Assembly (NCBI RefSeq): GCF_000515215.1
Contig: NZ_KI911557.1
Coordinates: forward strand, 1,261,586-1,325,585
Direction: 5' to 3'
Length of the DNA: 64,000 nt
From: Methylomonas sp. 11b
GTDB taxonomy: Bacteria; Pseudomonadota; Gammaproteobacteria; Methylococcales; Methylomonadaceae
Shown piece by piece: positions 37,046-45,544 of this stretch. Position 1 is the first letter of the stretch, and every line of letters begins with the position of its first letter. The notes below the pieces were generated by a model. That model had not been told where the DNA came from. It did no database searches and saw only the letters and a list, made by a program, of their open reading frames with translations. The translations under genes were made by a program, and so were the position numbers.

Positions 37046-39784
37046 ATGACTCCAAAATACAGCTATTCATTCAATACGGGCGACGGCAAAAACAAGGCAT
37101 TACTGGGCGGCAAAGGCGCAAACCTTTGCGAAATGACACAAATGGGCTTTAACGTGCCACCTGGCTTTGTCATCACCACGCAAACCTGCCTGACCTACCT
37201 GGAAAACAAGCAATTACCCAGCGATTTAATGGACGAAGTTCGGCAGCAAATCGCCGACATCGAACGCCTGAGCGGTAAATCGTTTGGCGGCGCCAGCGAC
37301 CCGCTACTGGTTTCGGTACGTTCCGGCTCGGCCATCTCGATGCCGGGCATGATGGACACCATTCTAAACTTAGGCTTGAACAAGCAAACCCTGGCCGGTT
37401 TGATCGAAATGACCGATGACCCGCGCTTTGCCTACGATGCGTATCGGCGTTTCATTCAATTGTTCGGCAAGGTTGCGCTGGGCATCGAAGACGAGAAGTT
37501 CGATGTGCATTTCAACAACGTCAAGCGCGCCGCCGGCATCAAAGCGGACGTGGCATTGACCGCCGACCAGCTTCAGGAAATCAGTGAACTGTTCCTGACC
37601 GTAGTCCATGAAGAAACCGGCCGGCCGTTTCCGGAAGACGTTTACCAGCAACTAGAAATCGCCATTCGCGCGGTATTCAACTCCTGGCTGGGTAGACGCG
37701 CGGTGGATTACCGCCGTGAGTTTCACATCACACCGGACGTTGCCAATGGCACGGCGGTTAATATCGTCACGATGGTGTTTGGGAATATGGGCGACGACTG
37801 CGCCACCGGCGTTGGCTTTACCCGCAACCCCGGCACCGGCATCAACGAGATGTACGGCGAATATTTGGTGAATGCGCAAGGCGAAGACGTGGTAGCCGGC
37901 ATCCGCACCCCTAAGCCGGTGCAGGAAATGGCCAAGGAAATGCCGGAGCAATACCGGCAACTGGTCGAGCTGCGCAATAAGCTGGAAGCGCATTATCACG
38001 AGGTACAGGACTACGAATACACCATCGAACGCGGCGTGTTGTATTGCCTGCAAACCCGTAACGGCAAAATGAACGCGACCGCGATGGTCAAAACCTCCAT
38101 CGACATGGTTTCGGAAGGCCTGATTACTAAGGAACAAGCGTTGCTGCGGATCAACCCCGACATGTTGGAACAATTGCTGCATCCGCAATTGGCCCCCAAT
38201 CACGAAGTCAAAGCCATTGCCCAAGGCTTACCGGCATCACCCGGCGCTGCCTGCGGCCATTGCGTATTCGACGCCGATACTGCCGTGCGTTTGGGCAAAA
38301 CCGGCCAAGATTTGATCCTGCTGCGTGAAGAAACCAAGCCAGAAGACATTCATGGCTTTTTCGCCGCGCAAGGCATCTTGACCAGCCGTGGCGGCAAAAC
38401 CTCGCACGCAGCCGTGGTGGCCCGTGGCATGGGTAAAGCCTGCGTGGCTGGCGCCGAAGATATTAAAGTCGATGTGCGAGCCCGCTTGGCAATTGTTGGC
38501 GACATTCATATTAAAGAAGGCGATTTAATCACCATCGACGGCAGCAACGGCAATATCTATTTGGGCCGCATTCCGACTATTCCACCCTCTTTCTCCGAGG
38601 AACTAAAAACCTTGCTGGGCTGGGCTGACAGCATTGCTCGCTTGCGGGTGCATGCCAATGTCGATACGCCGGAAACCGCTAGATTGGCCGTCAGTTACGG
38701 TGCCAAAGGCGTAGGCTTATGCCGTACCGAACGCATGTTCAATGCCGCCGACCGTTTGCCGCTGGTAGTGGATATGATTCTGGCGCACAACACCGAAGAA
38801 CGCGAAGCCGCGTTGGCCAAACTGTTCCCAATCCAGCGCGACGACTTCCAACAGCTATTCGAAGCCATGTCGCCGCACCCGGTTACCGTGCGTTTGCTCG
38901 ATCCGCCGATGCACGAGTTTTTGCCTAACGAGCATCAATTGATCGACGAGCTGGACGCGCTGAAACACTATCTGACTATCGTCAAAGGCCAACGCGTCAC
39001 GCTGGATACGCTGGCGCATCCGGCGGAAATGCCGGCACCGTTCAATATGCTGAACGAAGACGTGATTTTGGAAGCGATCAGCAAAAAACAAATGATGCTG
39101 GACAAAGTATTGGAGCTGTACGAAGTCAACCCAATGCTGGGTCATCGCGGCGTACGATTGGGGATGAGCTATCCGGAAATTTATAAAATGCAAATACGCT
39201 CGATTCTGGAAGCGGCGGCGCTTTGCGTGAAACAGCGGATTCCGGTCGAGCCGGAAATCATGGTGCCGCAAGTAATTACCGCGCAGGAATTGAAAACCGT
39301 GAAAACCTATGTCGACGAGATTCAAGCCGAAGTGGAAGCGCAATACAAACTCAAGCTCAACTTCAAATTCGGCACGATGATAGAAACGGTGCGGGCTTGT
39401 ACCCGTGCCGACCGACTGGCAGTGACAGCAGCCTTCTTCTCATTCGGTACCAACGATTTAACCCAGGCCACCTTCTCGTTCTCGCGCGAAGATGCCGAAA
39501 ACAAATTCCTGCCGCTGTACGAAGAATCCGGATTGCTGGAAGACAATCCGTTCGAAACCTTGGACGTCGAGGGTTTGGGCAAACTGATGAAAATGGCCGT
39601 GGAACTGGGTCGTCAGCAACGGCCGGATTTGAAAATCGGCATTTGCGGCGAGCACGGCGGGCATCCGCGTTCGATTAAATTCGTTCACGACCTAGGCTTG
39701 AATTACGTATCGTGTTCGGCACCGCGGATTCCGGTCGCTCGCTTGGCGGCAGCTCATGCCAAACTATTGGAAAAGCACTCGTAA
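37046..39784 (+). CDS. ppdK: pyruvate, phosphate dikinase
   Basis: 912 residues. ATP-grasp N-terminus (GDGKNKALLGGKGANLCEM, SVRSGSAISMPGMMDT), the phosphohistidine domain GGKTSHAAVVARGMGKACV with its catalytic His, and the PEP/pyruvate TIM barrel (GLCRTERMF, FSFGTNDLTQATFSFSRED, GICGEHGGHP). It interconverts pyruvate, ATP and Pi with PEP, AMP and PPi. In methanotrophs it works with PPi-dependent glycolytic enzymes. Full length. Confidence 0.98.
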   Translation: MTPKYSYSFNTGDGKNKALLGGKGANLCEMTQMGFNVPPGFVITTQTCLTYLENKQLPSDLMDEVRQQIADIERLSGKSFGGASDPLLVSVRSGSAISMPGMMDTILNLGLNKQTLAGLIEMTDDPRFAYDAYRRFIQLFGKVALGIEDEKFDVHFNNVKRAAGIKADVALTADQLQEISELFLTVVHEETGRPFPEDVYQQLEIAIRAVFNSWLGRRAVDYRREFHITPDVANGTAVNIVTMVFGNMGDDCATGVGFTRNPGTGINEMYGEYLVNAQGEDVVAGIRTPKPVQEMAKEMPEQYRQLVELRNKLEAHYHEVQDYEYTIERGVLYCLQTRNGKMNATAMVKTSIDMVSEGLITKEQALLRINPDMLEQLLHPQLAPNHEVKAIAQGLPASPGAACGHCVFDADTAVRLGKTGQDLILLREETKPEDIHGFFAAQGILTSRGGKTSHAAVVARGMGKACVAGAEDIKVDVRARLAIVGDIHIKEGDLITIDGSNGNIYLGRIPTIPPSFSEELKTLLGWADSIARLRVHANVDTPETARLAVSYGAKGVGLCRTERMFNAADRLPLVVDMILAHNTEEREAALAKLFPIQRDDFQQLFEAMSPHPVTVRLLDPPMHEFLPNEHQLIDELDALKHYLTIVKGQRVTLDTLAHPAEMPAPFNMLNEDVILEAISKKQMMLDKVLELYEVNPMLGHRGVRLGMSYPEIYKMQIRSILEAAALCVKQRIPVEPEIMVPQVITAQELKTVKTYVDEIQAEVEAQYKLKLNFKFGTMIETVRACTRADRLAVTAAFFSFGTNDLTQATFSFSREDAENKFLPLYEESGLLEDNPFETLDVEGLGKLMKMAVELGRQQRPDLKIGICGEHGGHPRSIKFVHDLGLNYVSCSAPRIPVARLAAAHAKLLEKHS

Positions 39785-39800
39785 ATACACAGCATGGCAA

Positions 39801-39820
39801 GGGCCGGTTAACCCCGGCCC
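39801..39820. terminator. bidirectional hairpin between ppdK and the GGDEF gene
   Basis: GGGCCGG-TTAACC-CCGGCCC: 7-bp GC-rich perfect stem between convergent stop codons (39784 and 39827). T-runs are absent, but position and stability suit a convergent terminator. Confidence 0.5.
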
Positions 39821-39826
39821 ATCAGT

Positions 39827-41062
39827 TCAAATCCGGCCTTTTCCAACCCGGTTTCTACCGGTGGCCTTGGCATCGTAAAGTGCCTGATCCGCCGCATGTA
39901 GCAAACTTTCGAAAGACAGGTCGTCACCCGGTACGATACTGGCAACGCCAAGACTGATAGTCACAAATTCGGAAACTTTAGAAGCCGGATGCGGTAAACG
40001 CATATTCTCGACAGCTTTACGCAGAATCTCCGCCAGCACCATGATTTGCTCGGCATCACAGGCCGCGACTACACAAAACTCTTCGCCGCCGTAACGGGCA
40101 ATCAAATCGCCCGGCCTTCTAAAGAAACGCTTCAAAGCTCTAGCCACTTGCCGCAAGCAATGATCGCCTTCGATATGTCCAAGATTGTCGTTATATAGCT
40201 TAAAGAAATCGATGTCTATCATGATCATCGAGATGGGATATTTATGCCGCAAGGCCCGCTTCCATTCCCTTTTTACAAAGGCATCGTAGTAACGACGATT
40301 GGGTAGCAACGTCAAAGAATCCAGATAAGCCAGTTGCATGCGGCTTTTGGCCTTATCCAGGCGCTGGCTCAGTCTGGCTTGCGCCAAATATGACAGCAGC
40401 AACACGATCAAACCAACGAACGCCACAATCGCATGAGTGATCGTCAGATGCTCCAGGCGCTCGTTCACAAAGGCATCGATACTGGCGCTGGGAATACTGA
40501 CACTAATGCCGCCGCGAATATCCCCCTCTCTGTAGCCTTGCCGCTGATGGCAAACGAGGCAACTCTGATCGACATGAAGCGGCGCCATATAACGATAAAA
40601 AGATTGCCCGTTGATAGTACCGGTACTACTCACGCTTTTTTGACCTTGTTGAAAGGCCAACAACGCTTCAGACTCCCATTGGTCCGGCCGATTTTCCGGG
40701 CGAATCGGATTAAAACCGGTGATGTGAAAGGCAATGCCCGAGTCGTCGCTCATTTCAGCGAGTTGCCGAGTCATATAGGCAGGATTGATCAAAGTAAGGC
40801 GCTTGCCATCCGTGGTTTCGACATCCCGTTGCGGAACATCCAGGTAAGGATTAGGCTGAGTAGTTTCGGTAATAGGAACGTAAACGCCACCGTGCGACGC
40901 ATTCCATTTTCTGATCAACACGATGTGATCGAAAAACATCTCGGCCTGCCGCGTGGCAATTTTTTGCGCGTACTGTTTGGTATCCGTTACTTGCTGGTAT
41001 AGGTTCAGGCTAATCAACAAAATCCATAGCACTGCATAAACCAGGAATGTAATCCTTCTCAT
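39827..41062 (-). CDS. diguanylate cyclase with c-type-haem Tll0287-like (DUF3365) sensor
   Basis: 411 residues. N-terminal membrane helix (TFLVYAVLWILLISLNLY), a periplasmic domain of about 180 residues containing CLVCHQRQGYREGDIRGG with a CxxCH haem-attachment motif, a second membrane helix near 205-228, and a GGDEF domain with active-site RYGGEEF and the upstream SMIMIDIDFFKLYND. The domain fits the Tll0287-like/DUF3365 family of redox or gas sensors. It should make c-di-GMP in response to a periplasmic redox or ligand cue. I do not see a clear RxxD inhibitory site. Confidence 0.88.
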   Translation of the reverse strand: MRRITFLVYAVLWILLISLNLYQQVTDTKQYAQKIATRQAEMFFDHIVLIRKWNASHGGVYVPITETTQPNPYLDVPQRDVETTDGKRLTLINPAYMTRQLAEMSDDSGIAFHITGFNPIRPENRPDQWESEALLAFQQGQKSVSSTGTINGQSFYRYMAPLHVDQSCLVCHQRQGYREGDIRGGISVSIPSASIDAFVNERLEHLTITHAIVAFVGLIVLLLSYLAQARLSQRLDKAKSRMQLAYLDSLTLLPNRRYYDAFVKREWKRALRHKYPISMIMIDIDFFKLYNDNLGHIEGDHCLRQVARALKRFFRRPGDLIARYGGEEFCVVAACDAEQIMVLAEILRKAVENMRLPHPASKVSEFVTISLGVASIVPGDDLSFESLLHAADQALYDAKATGRNRVGKGRI

Positions 41063-41236
41063 TTATTGCCTCAAAAATACTTATAGCCGCTTCGCAAAAG
41101 TCTGCCAAGAAACCGCCAAACAACCATACTATGGCGCTCAAGCGCGCGCCTTAAAATTACTCAAACTCTATTTGGTAATCCGATTTGAAATGGGTTGTTT
41201 ATGCTGGCACTATAACTTACCGCGCCCACAAAATGA

Positions 41237-41773
41237 ATGAACCTAATCACCCTTTGTAAAATGACCGACAAAGCAATCTTCCCGGCACCCGAACATGACC
41301 ATAACGTATGCATCCACAAGGCGATAAGTGTAGCCGAACAACTTTGCTTAACACGCGGTGTGCAACTGACCCCTATTCGCCACAAGATTTTGGAGCTGAT
41401 CTGGAACAGTCATAAGGCGGTTAAAGCATACGACTTGCTGGATCAAATCAGGCCGGTAAACGACGCAGCAAAGCCGTCGACGGTCTATCGTGCTTTGGAC
41501 TTTTTGTTGGAACAAGGCCTGATTCATCGGGTGGAGAGCTTAAACGCATTCGTCGGCTGCCACTGCTCCGGCATCCAACACGATCAACTACTGTTAATCT
41601 GCACTGCGTGCCATACGGTGCAGGAACGCGCCGCACCTTCGGTACTCAGCGCGCTGTCCAAAGAGCTTGGCGACGCCGGCTTCGTACCGCAGCGTAAAAC
41701 CATCGAAATTCATGGCTTATGCAAAACCTGCAACCCCGCCACCAATACTGTGGATGAACAGGCCATTCAATAA
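41237..41773 (+). CDS. zur: Fur-family transcriptional regulator, probably Zur
   Basis: 178 residues. Winged helix with LTRGVQLTPIRHKILELIW and KPSTVYRALDFLLEQGLIHRVES. Zinc/structural sites: HCSGIQHDQLLLICTACHTVQE (CxxC) and C-terminal CKTC. The N-terminal HDHNVCIHKAIS and the arrangement fit Zur better than Fur or PerR. It is followed by the FNR-site/sRNA region. An ATG eight codons later (41261) is an equally possible start; neither has a clear ribosome-binding site. No zinc-uptake genes are adjacent. Confidence 0.85.
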   Translation: MNLITLCKMTDKAIFPAPEHDHNVCIHKAISVAEQLCLTRGVQLTPIRHKILELIWNSHKAVKAYDLLDQIRPVNDAAKPSTVYRALDFLLEQGLIHRVESLNAFVGCHCSGIQHDQLLLICTACHTVQERAAPSVLSALSKELGDAGFVPQRKTIEIHGLCKTCNPATNTVDEQAIQ

Positions 41774-41784
41774 CCCGATAAATA

Positions 41785-41798
41785 TTGACCTAGATCAA
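41785..41798 (+). promoter_or_regulatory. FNR/Anr-type binding site
   Basis: TTGAC-CTAG-ATCAA: nine of ten defined positions of the FNR consensus TTGAT-N4-ATCAA. Its centre (41791.5) is about 41 bp upstream of the transcription start predicted from a TATATT -10 box at 41820-41825, which is the class II activator position. Confidence 0.65.
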
Positions 41799-41831
41799 CG
41801 CTTGTCCGGCAGAAAACTTTATATTAAGCCC

Positions 41832-41916
41832 ATGTCACGCGTTTTCCTACCGTCGACATGATCCTCTTGAAAGATAGATGCTTCGGCGGGCGAGTTCTCT
41901 CTCCCGCCTTTTTTTT
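41832..41916 (+). ncRNA. predicted FNR-activated small RNA
   Basis: Between zur and ligA, the start is predicted 7 nt after TATATT (41820-41825). The 5' end folds as a stem: CATGTC (41831-41836) with GACATG (41855-41860), extended by ACG/CGT with one bulged C. The loop and linker hold pyrimidine stretches TTTTCCT and ATCCTCTT that are complementary to ribosome-binding sites. It ends in a strong intrinsic terminator at 41885-41916. Length is about 85 nt, typical of Hfq-dependent regulators such as FnrS. No coding frame of note. Alternatively it is an attenuated leader of ligA. Confidence 0.55.
41885..41916 (+). terminator. intrinsic terminator
   Basis: GGCGGG (41885-41890), 12-nt loop, CCCGCC (41903-41908) followed by eight T residues. 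It lies 52 bp before the ligA start and is far from the zur stop, so it ends the predicted small RNA or attenuates ligA. Confidence 0.8.
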
Positions 41917-41967
41917 GCGATATTATCCTCTATAATCGCCGCCCTACCCGACACATCTATCTCCGGC

Positions 41968-43923
41968 ATGCTTACCGACAGTCAAAAAGCCATTCTTTTG
42001 CAAACCACCCTCGATCCGAACGCTATTGGTGAGCAACGTTTTTGCGAATTGTGCGAACAAGCGGATCTGCTGAATACCGTCACGGACAACGAATTAGTCG
42101 CGTTCCTGGAAATTGCCAACGCCTTGTATCGTGGCGGCGAACCGATTATCAGCGATGCCGATTACGATTTTGTGTATTTGGCTGAACTGAAAAAACGTCA
42201 GCCCGAACATCCGCTGCTGCACACTGTTGAGCCGGAACCGGCATTCGCCGGCAAAACCGTCGATCTGCCGACCATCATGCTCTCCACCGACAAAGCCTAC
42301 AGCCGCGACGAGGTGGAACGCTGGGCCGGCCGCATCGAAAAGGCGGCGTTGGAACTGGATAAAAACTTTGCCGAACTGATTTTTAAAGTCACCCCCAAAC
42401 TCGATGGCTATGCGGCCTACGACGACGGCCAGATGCTGTATACCCGCGGCGATGGCCGCAAAGGCACAGACATTACTCGCGTATTTGAGCGCGGTTTACA
42501 AGTCGCTAACCAAGGCCAACGCGGCCTGGGCGCCGGCGAAATCGTCGTCAGCCGCAGTTATTTCGACGCCAATCTGGCCGAGTTTTTTGACAACGCCCGT
42601 AACTTCCAGGCCAGCGTCATCAAGGAAAAAGAACTTGACGAGCACGCCGAACGCGCCATCGCCGATCATGCGGCGGTGTTTTATCCGTTTGCGATCCTGC
42701 CCTGCTGGAACGGCGTCTGGCAGGATCTGATCGACAACTTCGAAACCATCATCAAAGACATCTGGCATAAGCTGGATTACGACGTCGACGGCGTGATTCT
42801 GGAAATCGTCGACGAGCAGCTCAAACAAGCGATGGGCGCCACCCGCCACCATCACCGCTGGCAACTGGCTTACAAAGAAAATCTGGAAACCGCCGAAGTC
42901 ACCGTCATTGGCGTCACCCCGCAAACCTCGCGCTCCGGCCGCATCACCCCGGTCGCCGAGCTGGAACCGGTGCGCCTTAGCGGTGCGTTATTATCCAGAG
43001 CCACCGCCCATCATTACAAAATGGTATTGGATAAAGGCATAGGCGCCGGCGCGCTGATCCGTTTGGCCCGCTCCGGTGAGGTCATCCCCAAAATCGAGGA
43101 AGTGCTACGTCCGGCCGTACCCGCCGTACCCACTGCCTGCCCTAGCTGCGGGCACGAATTGATCTGGGACAACGACTACCTGATCTGTCCGAACAACCTG
43201 GAATGCCCGGCGCAAATCAGCAACAGCATGGAACATTTCTTCCGGGTTCTGAAAAACAATGACGGCTTCGGGGCTGCGACCATCAAGAAGCTTTACGAAA
43301 ACGAAATCCGAAGCGTCGACAAAATCTACGCCTTAACCGCCGCAGAATTCGAAAGCATGGGCTTTGGTCCCAAGCAATCACAAAACCTAGTTGATCAATT
43401 AGTCCGTAGCCGCAATGAAGTCATAGAAGACTGGCGCTTCCTATCCGCATTCGGCGTGTTTCGGATGGGCTTGGGCAACTGCGAACGACTGTTGGCGCAT
43501 TACACCTTGGCGGAGATTTTCAATCTAAGCGAAGCCGACATCGTCGCTATCGAAGGTTTTGCCGAGAAAACCGCAGCGGTCATCACGGAAGGCTTTGCCA
43601 AGATCAAACCCTTGTTCGACAGCCTGATGTCACTGGGTTTTAATCTCACCCCGACGCAAAACCAGGCTACCGACAACGCCCATCCGCTAGCCGGCAAAAC
43701 CTTAGTGTTCACCGGCACCCTGCACACAGGCAGCCGCGACGATTTGAGCAAGCAAGCCAAAGCCAAAGGTGCCAAAGTCGGTAGCTCGGTATCGGCGAAG
43801 ACCGATTATTTGGTAGCCGGCGATAATGTGGGCGCCAACAAAACCAACGCCGCTCGCGAAAAAGGCGTCGGTGTGATTACCGAGCAGGAATTTCTAAAAT
43901 TACTGGAAGGAGCAGACGCATGA
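41968..43923 (+). CDS. ligA: divergent NAD-dependent DNA ligase (LigA family)
   Basis: 651 residues from the ATG at 41968; the open frame upstream runs through the terminator, so the earlier start is rejected. Domains in order: Ia NAD-binding helices (about 1-70), nucleotidyltransferase with active-site lysine in TPKLDGYAAYDDG, OB fold (SRSGRITPVAELEPVRL), four-cysteine zinc finger (CPSCGHELIWDNDYLICPNN, CPAQ), HhH region and C-terminal BRCT (GKTLVFTGTLHTGSRDDL). Many normally strict positions differ (TPKLDG for the usual EPKLDG; TSRSGRITP for GRTG-type), so this may be a second ligase paralogue. It overlaps thiD by 4 bp. Confidence 0.88.
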   Translation: MLTDSQKAILLQTTLDPNAIGEQRFCELCEQADLLNTVTDNELVAFLEIANALYRGGEPIISDADYDFVYLAELKKRQPEHPLLHTVEPEPAFAGKTVDLPTIMLSTDKAYSRDEVERWAGRIEKAALELDKNFAELIFKVTPKLDGYAAYDDGQMLYTRGDGRKGTDITRVFERGLQVANQGQRGLGAGEIVVSRSYFDANLAEFFDNARNFQASVIKEKELDEHAERAIADHAAVFYPFAILPCWNGVWQDLIDNFETIIKDIWHKLDYDVDGVILEIVDEQLKQAMGATRHHHRWQLAYKENLETAEVTVIGVTPQTSRSGRITPVAELEPVRLSGALLSRATAHHYKMVLDKGIGAGALIRLARSGEVIPKIEEVLRPAVPAVPTACPSCGHELIWDNDYLICPNNLECPAQISNSMEHFFRVLKNNDGFGAATIKKLYENEIRSVDKIYALTAAEFESMGFGPKQSQNLVDQLVRSRNEVIEDWRFLSAFGVFRMGLGNCERLLAHYTLAEIFNLSEADIVAIEGFAEKTAAVITEGFAKIKPLFDSLMSLGFNLTPTQNQATDNAHPLAGKTLVFTGTLHTGSRDDLSKQAKAKGAKVGSSVSAKTDYLVAGDNVGANKTNAAREKGVGVITEQEFLKLLEGADA

Positions 43924-44705
43924 GCCGCAACCGCCCTGTCGTACTGTGTTTTTCCGGCCACGATCCTAGCGGGGGCGCCGGCGTGCAAGCCGATATCGAA
44001 GCCATCATCGGCCATCAATGTCACGCAACGAGCATCATCACCGCCTTAACCGAACAAGACAGCCGCAACGTCAAAAAGCTGATTCCACAACAGCCCGCAG
44101 ATATTGTCAGTCAAGCGCAAACGCTGTTGGCCGATTTTCAAGTCTCCGCCTTTAAAATCGGCCTGATCGGCGATGCCGGCGTTGCTGAAGTGATTGCGCA
44201 AATTTTGCGGGAACATCCGGCCATACCGGTGGTACTGGACCCAGTGCTGGCGGCGGGCGGCGGCACTGAACTGGCCGGCGAGCAATTGATTGACGTGATA
44301 GTCGAGCAGCTGCTGCCATTGACCACCTTATTAACCCCCAACAGCGAAGAAGCCCGCCGCCTGTCAGGGCAAGCCGATCTAGCCGACTGCGGTCGCGTCT
44401 TGCATAGGAAGGGTGCCGAATACGTGCTGATCACCGGCACCCACGAAAGCTCCGAGCTGGTACACAACCGCTTATACATGCCCGATGATCTGCATGAAAC
44501 CTTTAACTGGGAACGCTTGCCGCACAGCTATCATGGCTCGGGCTGCACGCTGGCCAGCGCCTGCGCCGCGCTGCTGGCGCAAGGCCTGGACGTGTTTACC
44601 GCTGTCAGCGAAGCCCAGGAATTTACCTGGCAGTCGCTGGCCGCCGCCTATCGTCCCGGTCAAGGTCAATACAATCCGGATCGGCTATTTTGGGTGGAAG
44701 CATGA
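43920..44705 (+). CDS. thiD: hydroxymethylpyrimidine/phosphomethylpyrimidine kinase ThiD
   Basis: 261 residues. Ribokinase-fold motifs: SGHDPSGGAGVQADIEA near the start, LDPVLAAGGGTELAGEQL, TPNSEEARRLSG and GSGCTLASACAALLAQG (anion hole and catalytic base region). It phosphorylates HMP and HMP-P for thiamine synthesis. Overlaps ligA by 4 bp and thiE by 4 bp. No TPP riboswitch is evident ahead of the cluster. Confidence 0.95.
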   Translation: MSRNRPVVLCFSGHDPSGGAGVQADIEAIIGHQCHATSIITALTEQDSRNVKKLIPQQPADIVSQAQTLLADFQVSAFKIGLIGDAGVAEVIAQILREHPAIPVVLDPVLAAGGGTELAGEQLIDVIVEQLLPLTTLLTPNSEEARRLSGQADLADCGRVLHRKGAEYVLITGTHESSELVHNRLYMPDDLHETFNWERLPHSYHGSGCTLASACAALLAQGLDVFTAVSEAQEFTWQSLAAAYRPGQGQYNPDRLFWVEA

Positions 44706-45325
44706 AATTTCCGCGCCACGGTCTGTACGCCATCACCCAACCGGAAAACAAAACTATTGCCCAAGTGGTGAAAGACGTAAAGGCTGCCTTGCGCGGCGGC
44801 GCAACAGTGATTCAATACCGCGATAAAAATCCGCTGGACGCGCCGCAACTAGCGAGTCGTTTGTTGGAAGTTTGCCATGCCTACGATGCTCCGCTGTTAA
44901 TCAACGATAGTATCGAACTGGCATTGGCGGTCGGTGCCGACGGCGTTCATCTGGGCCGCGACGACGGCGATATTTCCGAAGCAAGGCGTGTGCTGGGCCC
45001 GAACGCCATCATTGGTGTATCGTGTTATAACGACGTGGCAAAAGCGCAGAGCGTGGCCGCAGCCGGCGCGGATTACGTCGCATTCGGCCGCTTCTTCCCG
45101 TCCGGATCGAAACCGTTGGCCGCACCCGCCGAGATTGTCAGTCTGCAACGCGCCAAACAATCGATAGATGTGCCCATAGTCGCTATCGGCGGGATTCTGC
45201 CGGAAAACGGTGGACAGTTGTTGGCAGCGGGCGCAGACTTATTAGCTGTAATAGGCGGCATATTCGACCATGAACCGGAAAGCGCTGCGCGTGCCTACCA
45301 AGCCTTATTCAACCAACCGGAGTAA
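44702..45325 (+). CDS. thiE: thiamine-phosphate synthase ThiE
   Basis: 207 residues from the ATG at 44702 overlapping the thiD stop (ATGA). Motifs: [57 protein letters not shown] and IVAIGGI. It joins HMP-PP and thiazole phosphate. The thiDE pair covers the last steps of thiamine synthesis; thiC and thiG are not in the window. Confidence 0.95.
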   Translation: MKFPRHGLYAITQPENKTIAQVVKDVKAALRGGATVIQYRDKNPLDAPQLASRLLEVCHAYDAPLLINDSIELALAVGADGVHLGRDDGDISEARRVLGPNAIIGVSCYNDVAKAQSVAAAGADYVAFGRFFPSGSKPLAAPAEIVSLQRAKQSIDVPIVAIGGILPENGGQLLAAGADLLAVIGGIFDHEPESAARAYQALFNQPE

Positions 45326-45330
45326 ATCTG

Positions 45331-45540
45331 ATGCCAGAACATGTTTATCAAAAAATCGAACTGACCGGCTCATCCAGCCTCGGCATTCAGCAAGCCATCG
45401 AGAACGCTGTCGCCAAAGCAGGTGAAACTATCCAAACAATGCGTTGGTTTGAAGTAGTGGAAACCCGCGGTCATATCGACAATAGCAAGGTCGCCCATTG
45501 GCAAGTCACCATTAAAGTTGGGTATACATTGCCGAATTAA
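45331..45540 (+). CDS. dodecin-family flavin-binding protein
   Basis: 69 residues with the dodecin pattern: [20 protein letters not shown], then [13 protein letters not shown] (Trp that stacks on flavin) and [10 protein letters not shown]. Dodecins form dodecameric shells that store riboflavin or FMN. It lies 5 bp after thiE, so it is co-transcribed with the thiamine genes. Converges on the membrane protein gene with 4 bp between stops. Confidence 0.93.
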   Translation: MPEHVYQKIELTGSSSLGIQQAIENAVAKAGETIQTMRWFEVVETRGHIDNSKVAHWQVTIKVGYTLPN

Positions 45541-45544
45541 GCCA

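Noticed and set aside
41878..41967. Longer N-terminus of the ligase from an ATG at 41878
   Set aside because: That stretch runs through the intrinsic terminator and T-run and lacks any family similarity; the ATG at 41968 gives the normal LigA N-terminus.
43500..43919. TPP riboswitch ahead of thiD
   Set aside because: The thiD start overlaps ligA by 4 bp and I see no THI-box sequence in the ligA 3' end.
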